This document shows positions 8,852-17,377 of a DNA stretch of 64,000 bases, piece by piece. The notes beneath the pieces are model-generated. The model was given only the letters and a program-made list of their open reading frames with translations. It was not told the DNA's origin and did no database searches. Each line of letters begins with the position of its first letter. Position 1 is the stretch's first letter. Both the position numbers and the translations under genes were made by a program. This stretch comes from Dickeya poaceiphila (GTDB taxonomy: Bacteria > Pseudomonadota > Gammaproteobacteria > Enterobacterales > Enterobacteriaceae), in NCBI RefSeq assembly GCF_007858975.2, contig NZ_CP042220.2, positions 3,224,001 through 3,288,000 of the forward strand, in the 5' to 3' direction.

Positions 8852-8959
8852 AACAACATCCTTTAGCATTTAGCAAATAGCTGACTACTGTCGCGCTACA
8901 GTGCTAAATCTGACATGTTATGACGAGCCAAAATTCATTATTAACGTGGTTAAGATTCG

Positions 8960-10201
8960 TTAGAGAGGGCAGCAGTATGCATCGACATGTTCATCATCGA
9001 CTGCTGACATGATTTGATACCAGCGAGTACCAGCCATAACCCAATTTGCGGGACACTGCGCCACTTTGTAGCCATGTATAAAATCAAACGCGTTAGGAGC
9101 CTGAATCCACTGACATCCATTGTTATTCAGTGATGCCGCCCCCTTCCAGACACCATTTTGACACGATAACACCCCCCCTGAATAATCACGACTAATCGTC
9201 CCATTTTCTGGGCATACAGCACCCGGCGTGTTTATCTCGTCAAGCTTCAAAACGCCTCCCGCACTCAGTCGCCCATTCGCACGAACACTACCGCCCAGTA
9301 CCTGACCACCCGTGTAAATGCTCTTGTCATTCACCGATCGCACCCAATCATCATCAGACATATAAAAACCACCGTTGTGGGTCTCGTTCAACCAACCACT
9401 GTTCCCACGAGAGACAAACCAGCCATTCGTTGTTGTGATATTCTCTCCTGCAGTAACCGCTCCACCAGCTGCAACATTGGCGCTGAAATTCCCGGTCTGC
9501 GCATTGACTGCATTGACGTTATTGAGGTTATTGCCTCCCATGTCGATGTCGGTATGCATTTTGTTTAAATCCGGCTTTCCTGTGACGGAGAACCGGTATA
9601 ACCGATCGTTTTCGTTTCTTGCAGCTCCGAGTTCGTCCGTGGTCAGTAACGCAACAATATGGCCATTGGTAGTGCTAACGCCAAAACTGCTGAGCGGCAC
9701 ACTCCAGCTGTTCATCGCACCGGTCGCATTGGCGCCATCCCAGATATAGCCTCCCAATCCATTGGTAATATCGATAGCAATCTGTCGTAATGCCAGAAAC
9801 GGTAGCCCTACCCCACCTTGAGTGAACACCAGAGCCTGCAACTGGCTGGTGTTGGTCGCATTGCGAATGAAGGCTGCGCGGTATGTATGACCGGATGAAT
9901 TGGTGTCACTGAATCCGGCTTCCAGAAAACCAGTGCTCTTGAGCATGGCAGGAGTGATCACCACCGGTGCAGTTGTCGTGGCCGAATTCAACAATGTGTC
10001 GTAATACCTGGCGGCATAGCTTTTTACCGCCACGGTAAATCGACTGGTCTGTGCCGCGACTACCTGCCATTCCCGCTGCTGCAGGTAGTCATTCCACCTG
10101 GTAGTTCCCCATATAGCCACGATAACGAGAATAATCAGCGAGACACCGGTACTCATAATGGCCCAGCCACGATCCGGCGTTTTTCTGGTTGAAATGTTCA
10201 T
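8960..10201 (-). CDS. pilV: PilV minor pilin/tip adhesin of the thin type IV pilus
   Basis: 413 aa from ATG 10201 (MNISTRKTPDRGWAIM), three bases after the pilU stop. The N-terminus has a type IV prepilin-like leader with cleavage expected at RG|WAIM and a hydrophobic helix. The centre matches the shufflon-protein N-terminal constant region (repeated DMGGNNLNNVNAVNAQTG and Gly/Asn-rich turns). The C-terminus has cysteines and ends DAYCCPL. In R64-type systems PilV sits at the pilus tip and selects recipients. No alternative C-terminal cassettes and no rci recombinase follow: the next gene begins about 110 bp downstream. Confidence 0.88.
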   Translation of the reverse strand: MNISTRKTPDRGWAIMSTGVSLIILVIVAIWGTTRWNDYLQQREWQVVAAQTSRFTVAVKSYAARYYDTLLNSATTTAPVVITPAMLKSTGFLEAGFSDTNSSGHTYRAAFIRNATNTSQLQALVFTQGGVGLPFLALRQIAIDITNGLGGYIWDGANATGAMNSWSVPLSSFGVSTTNGHIVALLTTDELGAARNENDRLYRFSVTGKPDLNKMHTDIDMGGNNLNNVNAVNAQTGNFSANVAAGGAVTAGENITTTNGWFVSRGNSGWLNETHNGGFYMSDDDWVRSVNDKSIYTGGQVLGGSVRANGRLSAGGVLKLDEINTPGAVCPENGTISRDYSGGVLSCQNGVWKGAASLNNNGCQWIQAPNAFDFIHGYKVAQCPANWVMAGTRWYQIMSAVDDEHVDAYCCPL

Positions 10202-10203
10202 GT

Positions 10204-10857
10204 TCACCACGTCAGTAAAGGTTGATACAGCATCTGCAACATCAGCAACTGGCCACCCCAGCACAGCCAGGGCCCCAATGGCCCTCCGTGGGATTGACGG
10301 CCAGCCAGTTGCCACAGGACAAATCCACCAGTGCCAGCCAACAATGCCTGCAACGCTGGCATCCAGCCAAGCCAGGCACCGAGCGCACCGGTCAGCCACA
10401 CATCACCAAGGCCAATAACCTCCTGTCCGGCATACCGGGAGCCGACGCAGCGCAGTAACGCACTCGCACACACCAGCACTGCGGCCGCTGCGAGGTTGAC
10501 CAGCCCCTGCGACTGCATCACAGCGGCAAGAATGCCGGCGAGCAGGCAGCTCCAGGTAAAATCACTCGGCAGCCAGCCGGACAGGCGATCTGTCAGGGAC
10601 ATACGGAAAACGAACAGACAGAAAAACGTCCACAGCAGCCGCGTCAGGCCATCAGTTGGTGCCATGATGATGAGCGTCAGTACACCGGCATGTAGCCAGG
10701 CGTAGCGCAATGCCGTTCGTCTGCACCACAGCTCAACAGAGTGCTGTTCAGCCAGGAAATAATGCACCTGTCCGGACACAGCCAGCAGTGCAGTCAGAGA
10801 GAGCACAAAAATCGGTACCATCAGCGGCCATGGCAGGGCCAGCGTAATCAGCGTCAC
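10204..10857 (-). CDS. pilU: Prepilin peptidase (A24 family), PilU
   Basis: 217 aa with about six to seven transmembrane helices. The two catalytic aspartates of A24 peptidases are visible in SLTDRLSGWLP and GLGDVWLTG. The N-terminal cysteine-rich methyltransferase domain of PilD is absent, as in R64 PilU. The enzyme cleaves the leaders of PilS and PilV at the cytoplasmic face. It overlaps pilT by four bases. Confidence 0.9.
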   Translation of the reverse strand: MTLITLALPWPLMVPIFVLSLTALLAVSGQVHYFLAEQHSVELWCRRTALRYAWLHAGVLTLIIMAPTDGLTRLLWTFFCLFVFRMSLTDRLSGWLPSDFTWSCLLAGILAAVMQSQGLVNLAAAAVLVCASALLRCVGSRYAGQEVIGLGDVWLTGALGAWLGWMPALQALLAGTGGFVLWQLAGRQSHGGPLGPWLCWGGQLLMLQMLYQPLLTW

Positions 10858-11342
10858 AGTACGATCCCACGCCGTTCACGCAGCAGTTGGCGATAAATAG
10901 CATAAATGCGGTTGGCATAGGATTCGCGGCTTTCGTGTCTGTCCTGGCGAAAACCCGCGTTGTACGAACCAAGACAGTTCCACGAGATGCCGCACACCTG
11001 GAAATGGCGGGCCAGTATCCAGGTGCCGATTTGTACGTTAAGACACGGGCGGGAGAGCAGATCGTCCGGCCCGCTGATGATGCCCTGTTTAATCAGGCCA
11101 GGCAGGTTTGTTGAATTGACCTGCATCAGCCCATAGTCCCGGCTGACCTCCCGCCGCGTGACTTTGTCACGATTGATATTGACTGCGGCAGGATTAAGTG
11201 AGCTCTCTCCCTTGGCTATCGCCAGCAGCAACAGCGGATCGATATGGTATTTTTCGCCGGCCGCTTCGAAGCAGAATGCACGTGCCGACGGCGATACCAG
11301 AGCCAGCAGGACGGAAAGCAAGGCCGCATACCACATCATCAT
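10854..11342 (-). CDS. pilT: PilT lytic transglycosylase (thin-pilus type, not the retraction ATPase)
   Basis: 162 aa from ATG 11342, which overlaps the pilS stop (TGATG); a TTG one codon upstream is possible. Signal peptide to about residue 22 (SARA), then an SLT domain: LLLAIAKGESSLNP with the catalytic Glu, the RDYGLMQVNS block, and the SYNAGFRQDR segment. In R64 nomenclature PilT is this peptidoglycan hydrolase, which helps the pilus cross the wall. Confidence 0.88.
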   Translation of the reverse strand: MMMWYAALLSVLLALVSPSARAFCFEAAGEKYHIDPLLLLAIAKGESSLNPAAVNINRDKVTRREVSRDYGLMQVNSTNLPGLIKQGIISGPDDLLSRPCLNVQIGTWILARHFQVCGISWNCLGSYNAGFRQDRHESRESYANRIYAIYRQLLRERRGIVL

Positions 11343-11920
11343 CAACCGTTAACAGTAAAGACCAGCGTGTTATTGCCGGTACGACCACTATCGGCCTGGC
11401 ACGCCTTGCCGGCATCTTCGGCGGACACTGCACCGTCGCTAAACGCCGTGCTGTTGATCGTGATACTGGCAAATGCTCCACCAGCTCCCAGTTGCTGGGC
11501 AATGGAGATGCAATCCGCTTGCGGAACTCGCGGATACGAAACCGAAAAACCATTGTTAAACCCGCTAGTGGCGACAGGTGCCATCACCACCTGGCCACCG
11601 TAGGAGTTCCACAATGTTGCGGTGCCCGATGATGCGGTGCCCTGCACCGTCATCCCTTTGGGTGCCCCACCCACCTGGATCAACGTCCCGGTCATGGTGG
11701 TACCGCTGGTAAAGTTGTAGCCACTACTGCTTTTCATTGCACGTCCATTCGATACCAGGGTCTGAATGTTAGTGGTTTCAACAGCAACGTCCTTTTTAAA
11801 CCACAGGTCCCACAACTTGGATGCCACATAGGCCACGACAATGATGATGAGTACAGCGACTGCACCATGTTCAAGAAGCGCCCAGCCACGATGTGGACGT
11901 TGATTAACTGAAACTGACAT
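11342..11920 (-). CDS. pilS: PilS major prepilin
   Basis: 192 aa. A 12-residue basic leader ends at RG|WALLEHGAVAVLIIIVV, a type IV prepilin cleavage site with the Glu at mature position 5 and a long hydrophobic helix. The C-terminal domain carries a cysteine pair (ADCISI and KACQAD) expected to form the D-loop disulfide. It is the main subunit of the thin pilus used in liquid mating. Confidence 0.88.
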   Translation of the reverse strand: MSVSVNQRPHRGWALLEHGAVAVLIIIVVAYVASKLWDLWFKKDVAVETTNIQTLVSNGRAMKSSSGYNFTSGTTMTGTLIQVGGAPKGMTVQGTASSGTATLWNSYGGQVVMAPVATSGFNNGFSVSYPRVPQADCISIAQQLGAGGAFASITINSTAFSDGAVSAEDAGKACQADSGRTGNNTLVFTVNG

Positions 11921-11929
11921 AGGTATTCC

Positions 11930-13051
11930 TTAATGGACAGATAATGAGACGATGTCCTGAATCTGCATCACCATCTCAATGATGAGTAAGAAGAAAGTGA
12001 TTATCAGGAGCAGGGAAAAAAATTTGGCGGTATTGGCACGACGGGCGACCTGCTGCAGAGCCTGCTCCAGCCAGCGGTCGGCATAGTTGCTGATAAGCGT
12101 GGACGCACCGTCCCCCTTACCCAGCAGCGACAGATAGTTGGCGGCCTCCTGACTCGGGAAACGATAGCCACAATGACGCAGTGCCATGCCCAGTGCATCA
12201 CCTTCAGTCATGCAGTCCATCGCCGCTTCCAGCCGCTCCTGCAACCATGCAGAGCCGTAGCTATGCAGGACCTGCAGCGCTTTTAGCTCAGGCACACCGG
12301 CACCCAGCAACGCTGCAACATTCATCAGGAACACCGCCCCCTGCAGGTCTTTGTACAGTGACCACGGCAGAGCATAGTCAGCCAGTCTGCGCAGTTGGCC
12401 ACACCAGCGTGGTAACGACCAGGTCACCCCGATCACTAACAACACACCTCCGGCCCCCGCTACCACGCCCCATTCGGATGTCCAGGTGGCGATGGAGTTC
12501 ATCAGGCCCAATGCGCCGGACCAGTTTTTCGGGTCTGACATCGTACTCAGTGTGGGAACAAGCATCAGGTTATTGACAGCCAGCAGCGCCCCGCCAAGGA
12601 TTACCAATACCAGCGGGTAAATCGACGCAAACAAGACCTGGAGCAGGATCCGCCGCCTCGCCATAATCAACTTGTCAGCTTGCATCAGCGCACGAGGTAA
12701 GCCACCGCTTTGCATCCCGGCACTGATCAATGCGGCCTCTTCGCTCGGCGCCCATACTGCCAGTACGTCTTGCAGTTCGCGGCCCGCACGGTTATCACTC
12801 AACGCCTCAAGACAGTCGTCTACCAGCTCGATATACGGATTCCACCGGCGTCCGAAATCAGTATGCACATCACCGATCATCTGCAGCGCTTCAGCCAGCG
12901 GAGTCTTGTTATCCAGAAGAAAACGCAGCGTTTCGTAGAACGGCTGACGGTAACGGCTGGTAAACGAATGACGAACCAGGTAATAACGCAACCGTCGTCC
13001 GATATTCATCGGGCGTTCTGGATGAAAAGCATCAGACATTAGAACCACCAT
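11930..13051 (-). CDS. pilR: PilR inner-membrane platform protein (GspF/T2SF)
   Basis: 373 aa with two T2SF-like repeats, each ending in transmembrane helices (about residues 145-165, 200-220 and 345-368). The usual FYETLRFLLDNKTPLAEAL and LLGAGVPELKAL signatures are visible. It anchors the pilus assembly ATPase. The start is uncertain: ATG 13051 has AGGGGCAGG upstream, while ATG 13039 and 13009 are also in frame. It overlaps the preceding membrane gene by 20 bases. Confidence 0.87.
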   Translation of the reverse strand: MVVLMSDAFHPERPMNIGRRLRYYLVRHSFTSRYRQPFYETLRFLLDNKTPLAEALQMIGDVHTDFGRRWNPYIELVDDCLEALSDNRAGRELQDVLAVWAPSEEAALISAGMQSGGLPRALMQADKLIMARRRILLQVLFASIYPLVLVILGGALLAVNNLMLVPTLSTMSDPKNWSGALGLMNSIATWTSEWGVVAGAGGVLLVIGVTWSLPRWCGQLRRLADYALPWSLYKDLQGAVFLMNVAALLGAGVPELKALQVLHSYGSAWLQERLEAAMDCMTEGDALGMALRHCGYRFPSQEAANYLSLLGKGDGASTLISNYADRWLEQALQQVARRANTAKFFSLLLIITFFLLIIEMVMQIQDIVSLSVH

Positions 13052-13487
13052 GCCCTGCCCCTGAATCAGAATAAATACCAGGTGCGTAGTACTTCACTTG
13101 TATATATCGGCTATAGATAAGCGTTGCCAGGCCATCAATGGCCATCGAGAGGAGTAACAATGCGAAGTACATTGCCTTCAACTCATGAGCGGATTCATTC
13201 GCTACATCAGATAACGGTTTGGAAACATTCGTACAATTATCGACTGACATCTCCGGGGATAACACCGCACAATGCTCCGTCATAACATATCCGGCGGATA
13301 CGGTCTGAAAGGCTTTCGCATCAATTTCCAGTTTATGGAGATAAAACCCCTCCAAACCCATTGATAGTGATTTAATAAAAATTACGCAAAGAAAGAGCCA
13401 GCCCAATAAAAGTGAGGGCCAAAATAAAGTAATTCTTAATACACATATGGCATACCGTACAAATTCACTTAATATTTGTCTTTTCAT
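13032..13487 (-). CDS. Small membrane protein inserted in the pil operon, unknown
   Basis: 151 aa with predicted helices at about residues 15-40 and 105-125 and an extracytoplasmic loop holding two cysteines (TEHCAVL and VDNCTNV), which may pair. It overlaps the Mrr-like nuclease gene by 23 bases and pilR by 20, so the nuclease, this protein and PilR are translated as a coupled set. R64 has no counterpart I recall. Partner or immunity protein of the nuclease is one possibility; pilus accessory protein is another. Confidence 0.65.
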   Translation of the reverse strand: MKRQILSEFVRYAICVLRITLFWPSLLLGWLFLCVIFIKSLSMGLEGFYLHKLEIDAKAFQTVSAGYVMTEHCAVLSPEMSVDNCTNVSKPLSDVANESAHELKAMYFALLLLSMAIDGLATLIYSRYIQVKYYAPGIYSDSGAGHGGSNV

Positions 13488-14064
13488 GTTTTACTCCAAT
13501 AGTATTTATCCAATTCGGTTTACCTGCTAATAACGCCAATAACCTGTTCCCACTGATAATGAAGAGTTCAGTATTGCCATGACGCCATTCTGATGAATAT
13601 TTCCAACTTTTATTCCCCGTTCGCCCGGTATGAATAAAGAAACCACCACACTGATGTTGTATTAGGCATTGTGAAAACTCGCTAACGTGGTGTGGGGATA
13701 TTGCGTTTTTGTAACGTTTGGCCTGAATAAGCCAGCGCCGTCCATGGATAAATACCTGCCCATCAATGCCACCATCGCCACTGTATGAAACGTTACGGAT
13801 CACCTGTAACCCATAACGTTCAAAAGCCAGCAATAGCAACTCCTCAAAGACATATGGGCTAACACGTCGCAGATAAGCCAATCGCTGCCCATCACCGGCT
13901 AATGTCGGCAGTCTCATCAGAACACGTTCAGCACTGGAACGATAACGACGATGACGCCGGGTGCTGGCTTTTTCACGCCGACACCACGGATACGTAATGA
14001 AAAGTGCAATACCCGCGAGAACAAAAAGAACCGCCATCAGCTCAAGCGGCATGGGGAACCTCAC
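13465..14064 (-). CDS. Membrane-anchored Mrr-like restriction endonuclease within the pil operon
   Basis: 199 aa. A transmembrane helix at about residues 9-27 is followed by a basic linker and an Mrr_cat-type domain: YVFEELLLLAFERYGLQV, then GDGGIDG (D101) and WLIQAKRY (Q114-A-K116), the PD-(D/E)XK core with the QxK variant of type IV Mrr enzymes. It probably cleaves DNA at the cytoplasmic face of the membrane. It overlaps pilQ by 23 bases and the following membrane gene by 23, so it is made together with the pilus motor. Role unknown; processing or exclusion of incoming DNA is an inference. Confidence 0.75.
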   Translation of the reverse strand: MRFPMPLELMAVLFVLAGIALFITYPWCRREKASTRRHRRYRSSAERVLMRLPTLAGDGQRLAYLRRVSPYVFEELLLLAFERYGLQVIRNVSYSGDGGIDGQVFIHGRRWLIQAKRYKNAISPHHVSEFSQCLIQHQCGGFFIHTGRTGNKSWKYSSEWRHGNTELFIISGNRLLALLAGKPNWINTIGVKHEKTNIK

Positions 14065-15598
14065 TCGCTAGCACCGCATCTTCATCAAGCGGGCAGACAC
14101 GATCCCCTTCCACCGGATCGACCCGTCCTTCGGCCAGCCGACGTAGCAGATGTAGACGACGGCTAATGCCACCTCGGTTCAGCCAGTACTGACGGGCTAC
14201 GGCATTACCGTGCGACAGCCATAGCGACATAAAACGAGCATCCGGGCGAATGACTTCCGCTATCGCCGTCCGGCCAATTACCCCACGGCTGACGATACGA
14301 CCGGTCAGTTCCAACGTCTTCTGACAGTGGGGGCACCCTTCATGGTTTCGAAAGTAAAGTTGCTCCGGGGTGCAGATACCGGGCTCATTACACCACCGTT
14401 CGAGCCGAGCACGAGTTTCATCACCCAATTCCGGCACTTTGTCATGCCAGGAAACCCGGCAATGTGGACACAACACCGGAACCAGCCGCTGACTAATGAG
14501 GCCAACCATCAGTTGCGCATCGGCGATCAGATGCCGGTCAACCCCCATCACGGCCATACGCGAGAGAATGCCGACTGCGCTGTTACTGTGCAAAGTGGAC
14601 ATCAGCAGATGCCCGGTCTGCGAGGCATAAATACCCGACATCAGCGAGTGATACTCACGCATTTCACCGTTTACAATACCGTCAGGGTCAAGACGCAACA
14701 GGGATGCATCACCATCTTTCCAGGCTTGCGCAACATCATCTGGAGACTGGCTTTTCGGTATCACTGGCGTCTGAACAGCACCGGCAGTACGTCCCTCAAT
14801 GGGATACTCCTGTGTCAGCAGACGCCGCCGCCCCTGATACTGATCCAGCCACATCCGACTGAACACACGTAGCGTGGTCGACTTACCCGATCCCGTAGGG
14901 CCGGACAGCACCACCATGCCTTCTGGCTGACGCAAGATGTACTGGCACTCTTTTGCCTGCTCCGGCAGAAATCCCTGATCGGCCAGCGTAGGCACCTGGT
15001 CACTGTCATCAAGAATCGTTCGTAGTACCACATACAGACCGTCAGCAGTCGGTTTGTGCTCATAGCGTGCGCCATACAGACCGGCACGCCGCGCATACAG
15101 GGCATCGATACGCCCTGACTGTATCTTGTTGTCATAAAAGCTGGTTTCGTGGATATCACACATCGACAGGTAGATTGTGGATACCAGCGTCCGACCTTCT
15201 TCAGCTGTCAATTCGTCAATGACATAGAGTTCGCCGTGAACACGCATCTCAATAATCGTCAGGTTGAGATCACGGCTGATGGTAAAATGGATGTCTGACG
15301 CAGCGTGCTGTTCTGCCAGTGTCAGATATGCAACGACTTTTTTCTGCGACTCGCTGAGATCACCTGTTGCATCAGGTGACGGAATCGTCAACTGTAAACG
15401 CCGTGAGCTAATCTCACTCAACGGCACAAATTCGGTTTCAACTCGCTGGTTCTTCTTGCGCTGATCCATCACCCAGCGCTGAATACGTTCATCTCCACGC
15501 CGGTTAATGTCGATAACCAGTCTGGTGGCCCCCAACGTCGGCGTTTCCACCAGTACAAAGTCCAGAATGTCTTTATCTACTTGCTGCATTGCTGGCAT
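14042..15598 (-). CDS. pilQ: PilQ pilus assembly ATPase (GspE/VirB11 family)
   Basis: 518 aa. Walker A GPTGSGKSTT at about residues 233-242, an Asp box/Walker B region with LDPDGIVNGEMREY at about 305, the LMSTLHSNSA His box, and a CxxC pair (CPHC ... CPHC) near the C-terminus. It powers thin-pilus polymerisation. ATG 15598 has GAGGAG at good spacing. Confidence 0.92.
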   Translation of the reverse strand: MPAMQQVDKDILDFVLVETPTLGATRLVIDINRRGDERIQRWVMDQRKKNQRVETEFVPLSEISSRRLQLTIPSPDATGDLSESQKKVVAYLTLAEQHAASDIHFTISRDLNLTIIEMRVHGELYVIDELTAEEGRTLVSTIYLSMCDIHETSFYDNKIQSGRIDALYARRAGLYGARYEHKPTADGLYVVLRTILDDSDQVPTLADQGFLPEQAKECQYILRQPEGMVVLSGPTGSGKSTTLRVFSRMWLDQYQGRRRLLTQEYPIEGRTAGAVQTPVIPKSQSPDDVAQAWKDGDASLLRLDPDGIVNGEMREYHSLMSGIYASQTGHLLMSTLHSNSAVGILSRMAVMGVDRHLIADAQLMVGLISQRLVPVLCPHCRVSWHDKVPELGDETRARLERWCNEPGICTPEQLYFRNHEGCPHCQKTLELTGRIVSRGVIGRTAIAEVIRPDARFMSLWLSHGNAVARQYWLNRGGISRRLHLLRRLAEGRVDPVEGDRVCPLDEDAVLASEVPHAA

Positions 15599-15608
15599 GG
15601 GTTACTCC

Positions 15609-16106
15609 TCAGAACGACAGTTCGGAGCCGTCACTCAACTTGACGGCCGTTGAGGTTATCGACTGAACGTGCGATTTCGTACCAGGAATGGGATCCCCTG
15701 CAGCCACTTCGGTGACACCACCGCGAGGCAGCAGAATGCGGGCGCGTAACTGATTACCACGCCCATAGATTTCCTGCAGTTTTACCGTTGAAGACTCGGT
15801 GCCAGCTTTCTCCCGTGCTGTCGATAATGGCGATGAAGGTGTCATGGACGGCGATACCGGCATCGACGATGATGTCGATGGAATGGATGTCATCGCCGTT
15901 GCCGCGTCAGTTTGGCTCTCACGCAGTTGACGCTGCAGGCGTGCAGTCTGAACCTGCTGCTCAAGCAGCATATTTCGCGCCTGCGCTGTCTCGAGTTCAC
16001 CCATGGTGACATTGCCGCCGTCATCCATAGCCCATACAGGTAAAGAGCCGGTGAAAAGGAACAGAGCCAGGCACCCCACCGGCCATGTCGGGTTATTTTT
16101 GCGCAT
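15609..16106 (-). CDS. pilP: PilP thin-pilus biogenesis protein
   Basis: 165 aa with a signal peptide (cleaved after PVWA, about residue 26), a predicted coiled-coil segment (LLEQQVQTARLQRQLRE), a low-complexity Ser/Thr/Pro linker, and a C-terminal β domain with GGVTEVAAGDPIPG. That matches PilP/PulC-like periplasmic proteins linking platform and secretin. It overlaps pilO by 14 bases. Confidence 0.85.
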   Translation of the reverse strand: MRKNNPTWPVGCLALFLFTGSLPVWAMDDGGNVTMGELETAQARNMLLEQQVQTARLQRQLRESQTDAATAMTSIPSTSSSMPVSPSMTPSSPLSTAREKAGTESSTVKLQEIYGRGNQLRARILLPRGGVTEVAAGDPIPGTKSHVQSITSTAVKLSDGSELSF

Positions 16107-17370
16107 ACAGGCTCCCTTTGATCGTGTAGGTAAATTGCGACTGTGGACTCACCGTAATGGCAATACTGGTCAGACGCAGACCGGTGTCATCAACATCAGC
16201 CAACAGCCATTCGGCAGCCAGACGGGAATTGAGGGAAAAGGTGAACTCACGCCAGTCCTGTTTCAGTGGAATATTCTGTGCGCCCGGGACCGGCTCTGGC
16301 GGCTTGACTTCGGTAAACTGCACACTGATACGCCGACGCTGCAGATGGGCGATAAACCGCATCAACTGCTCATCCACAGTTGGTACATCCTCATCACGAA
16401 AGTCCATTCTTTCTTCGGCCAATGGGATGAAAACGTCACCGCTCTGCCCCCCCTCCAACAGGTTGAAATGAGCAGAATAGCCAAATAGCTCACGAACACG
16501 TCGGGCGAAATCAACCAAGGTACTACCTGGTGTGGCGGCATACCGCAGCCGCAATTGCCCTGGAACACATTCGGCATTAGTCAGACGCCAGCCAACCACA
16601 GAAACCTGCAGTGATTCTCGAGTAAACCAGCACTGGTTCAAAAAAACCGAGGCAGGCAAGATCCGTGACCAGGGATGCGGCGCTTTTTGCGGCTCCGCCG
16701 GTTTGGTGGGCAACAACGCCTGACGAGCGCGTAACTCAGCCAATGCGGCTGCCTGCTGTGCTTTTTTAGCCGCCTCTTCACGCCAGAGATAAAGCCCGGT
16801 CAAAACCAGGCTGACCACTAATGTGAGTGCGACCACTCTGACCGGTGACACGTTCTGTCGCAGGCGTGACTGACGTAACTGACGGCGGCTCAGCCCCTGA
16901 ATCAATACCGACCAGTCTTGTGGGTCATCTACCGACGCACAGCAGGAAAAGCCGTCGTCACCAGACTCGTTAAAATCCAGAAAATGCTGCTGTGCCAGCT
17001 CGACATCCTGACGCGTCCCCACCACGTCGGCCATGACTGACAAACGCCCCTGCACCGTGGCCAGAAATACCCAGCAATCATCGACATCACTCAGCCGGTA
17101 GATGCCATAGCTGTTGGCCCCGGCCTGTTGCAGAAAGGCCATGGCCAGCGCATACAACGGCAAACGACGCCGCCGTTTCGCCAGGCTGACATAGCCGACC
17201 ATGCGAGAGGGCTGACGTCCGGTAAATATCACATGCGTGTCCTGCTGCCGGACAGACAGACGACGTAACCAGTCCGTCGCCTGGTGATTCTCCCATCGCA
17301 ACCCGGCAACCCACCCCTGACGGTTATCCAACAATAACGTGCCAACTGTTCGTGTATTTTTTTGTTTCAT
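16093..17370 (-). CDS. pilO: PilO thin-pilus protein
   Basis: 425 aa: cytoplasmic N-terminal half, one transmembrane helix at about residues 177-195 (VVALTLVVSLVLTGLYLW), then a coiled segment and a periplasmic C-terminal domain. Length and position between pilN and pilP fit R64 PilO. It is thought to form an inner-membrane ring connecting the motor to the periplasm. Confidence 0.85.
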   Translation of the reverse strand: MKQKNTRTVGTLLLDNRQGWVAGLRWENHQATDWLRRLSVRQQDTHVIFTGRQPSRMVGYVSLAKRRRRLPLYALAMAFLQQAGANSYGIYRLSDVDDCWVFLATVQGRLSVMADVVGTRQDVELAQQHFLDFNESGDDGFSCCASVDDPQDWSVLIQGLSRRQLRQSRLRQNVSPVRVVALTLVVSLVLTGLYLWREEAAKKAQQAAALAELRARQALLPTKPAEPQKAPHPWSRILPASVFLNQCWFTRESLQVSVVGWRLTNAECVPGQLRLRYAATPGSTLVDFARRVRELFGYSAHFNLLEGGQSGDVFIPLAEERMDFRDEDVPTVDEQLMRFIAHLQRRRISVQFTEVKPPEPVPGAQNIPLKQDWREFTFSLNSRLAAEWLLADVDDTGLRLTSIAITVSPQSQFTYTIKGSLYAQK

Positions 17371-17377
17371 GTGTACC

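Noticed and set aside
8870..9500. Shufflon with inverted pilV cassettes
   Set aside because: No inverted sfx-like repeats and no recombinase gene near pilV.
10204..10399. Longer PilV with 66 extra N-terminal residues
   Set aside because: The extension overlaps pilU in another frame and would place the prepilin leader inside the protein.
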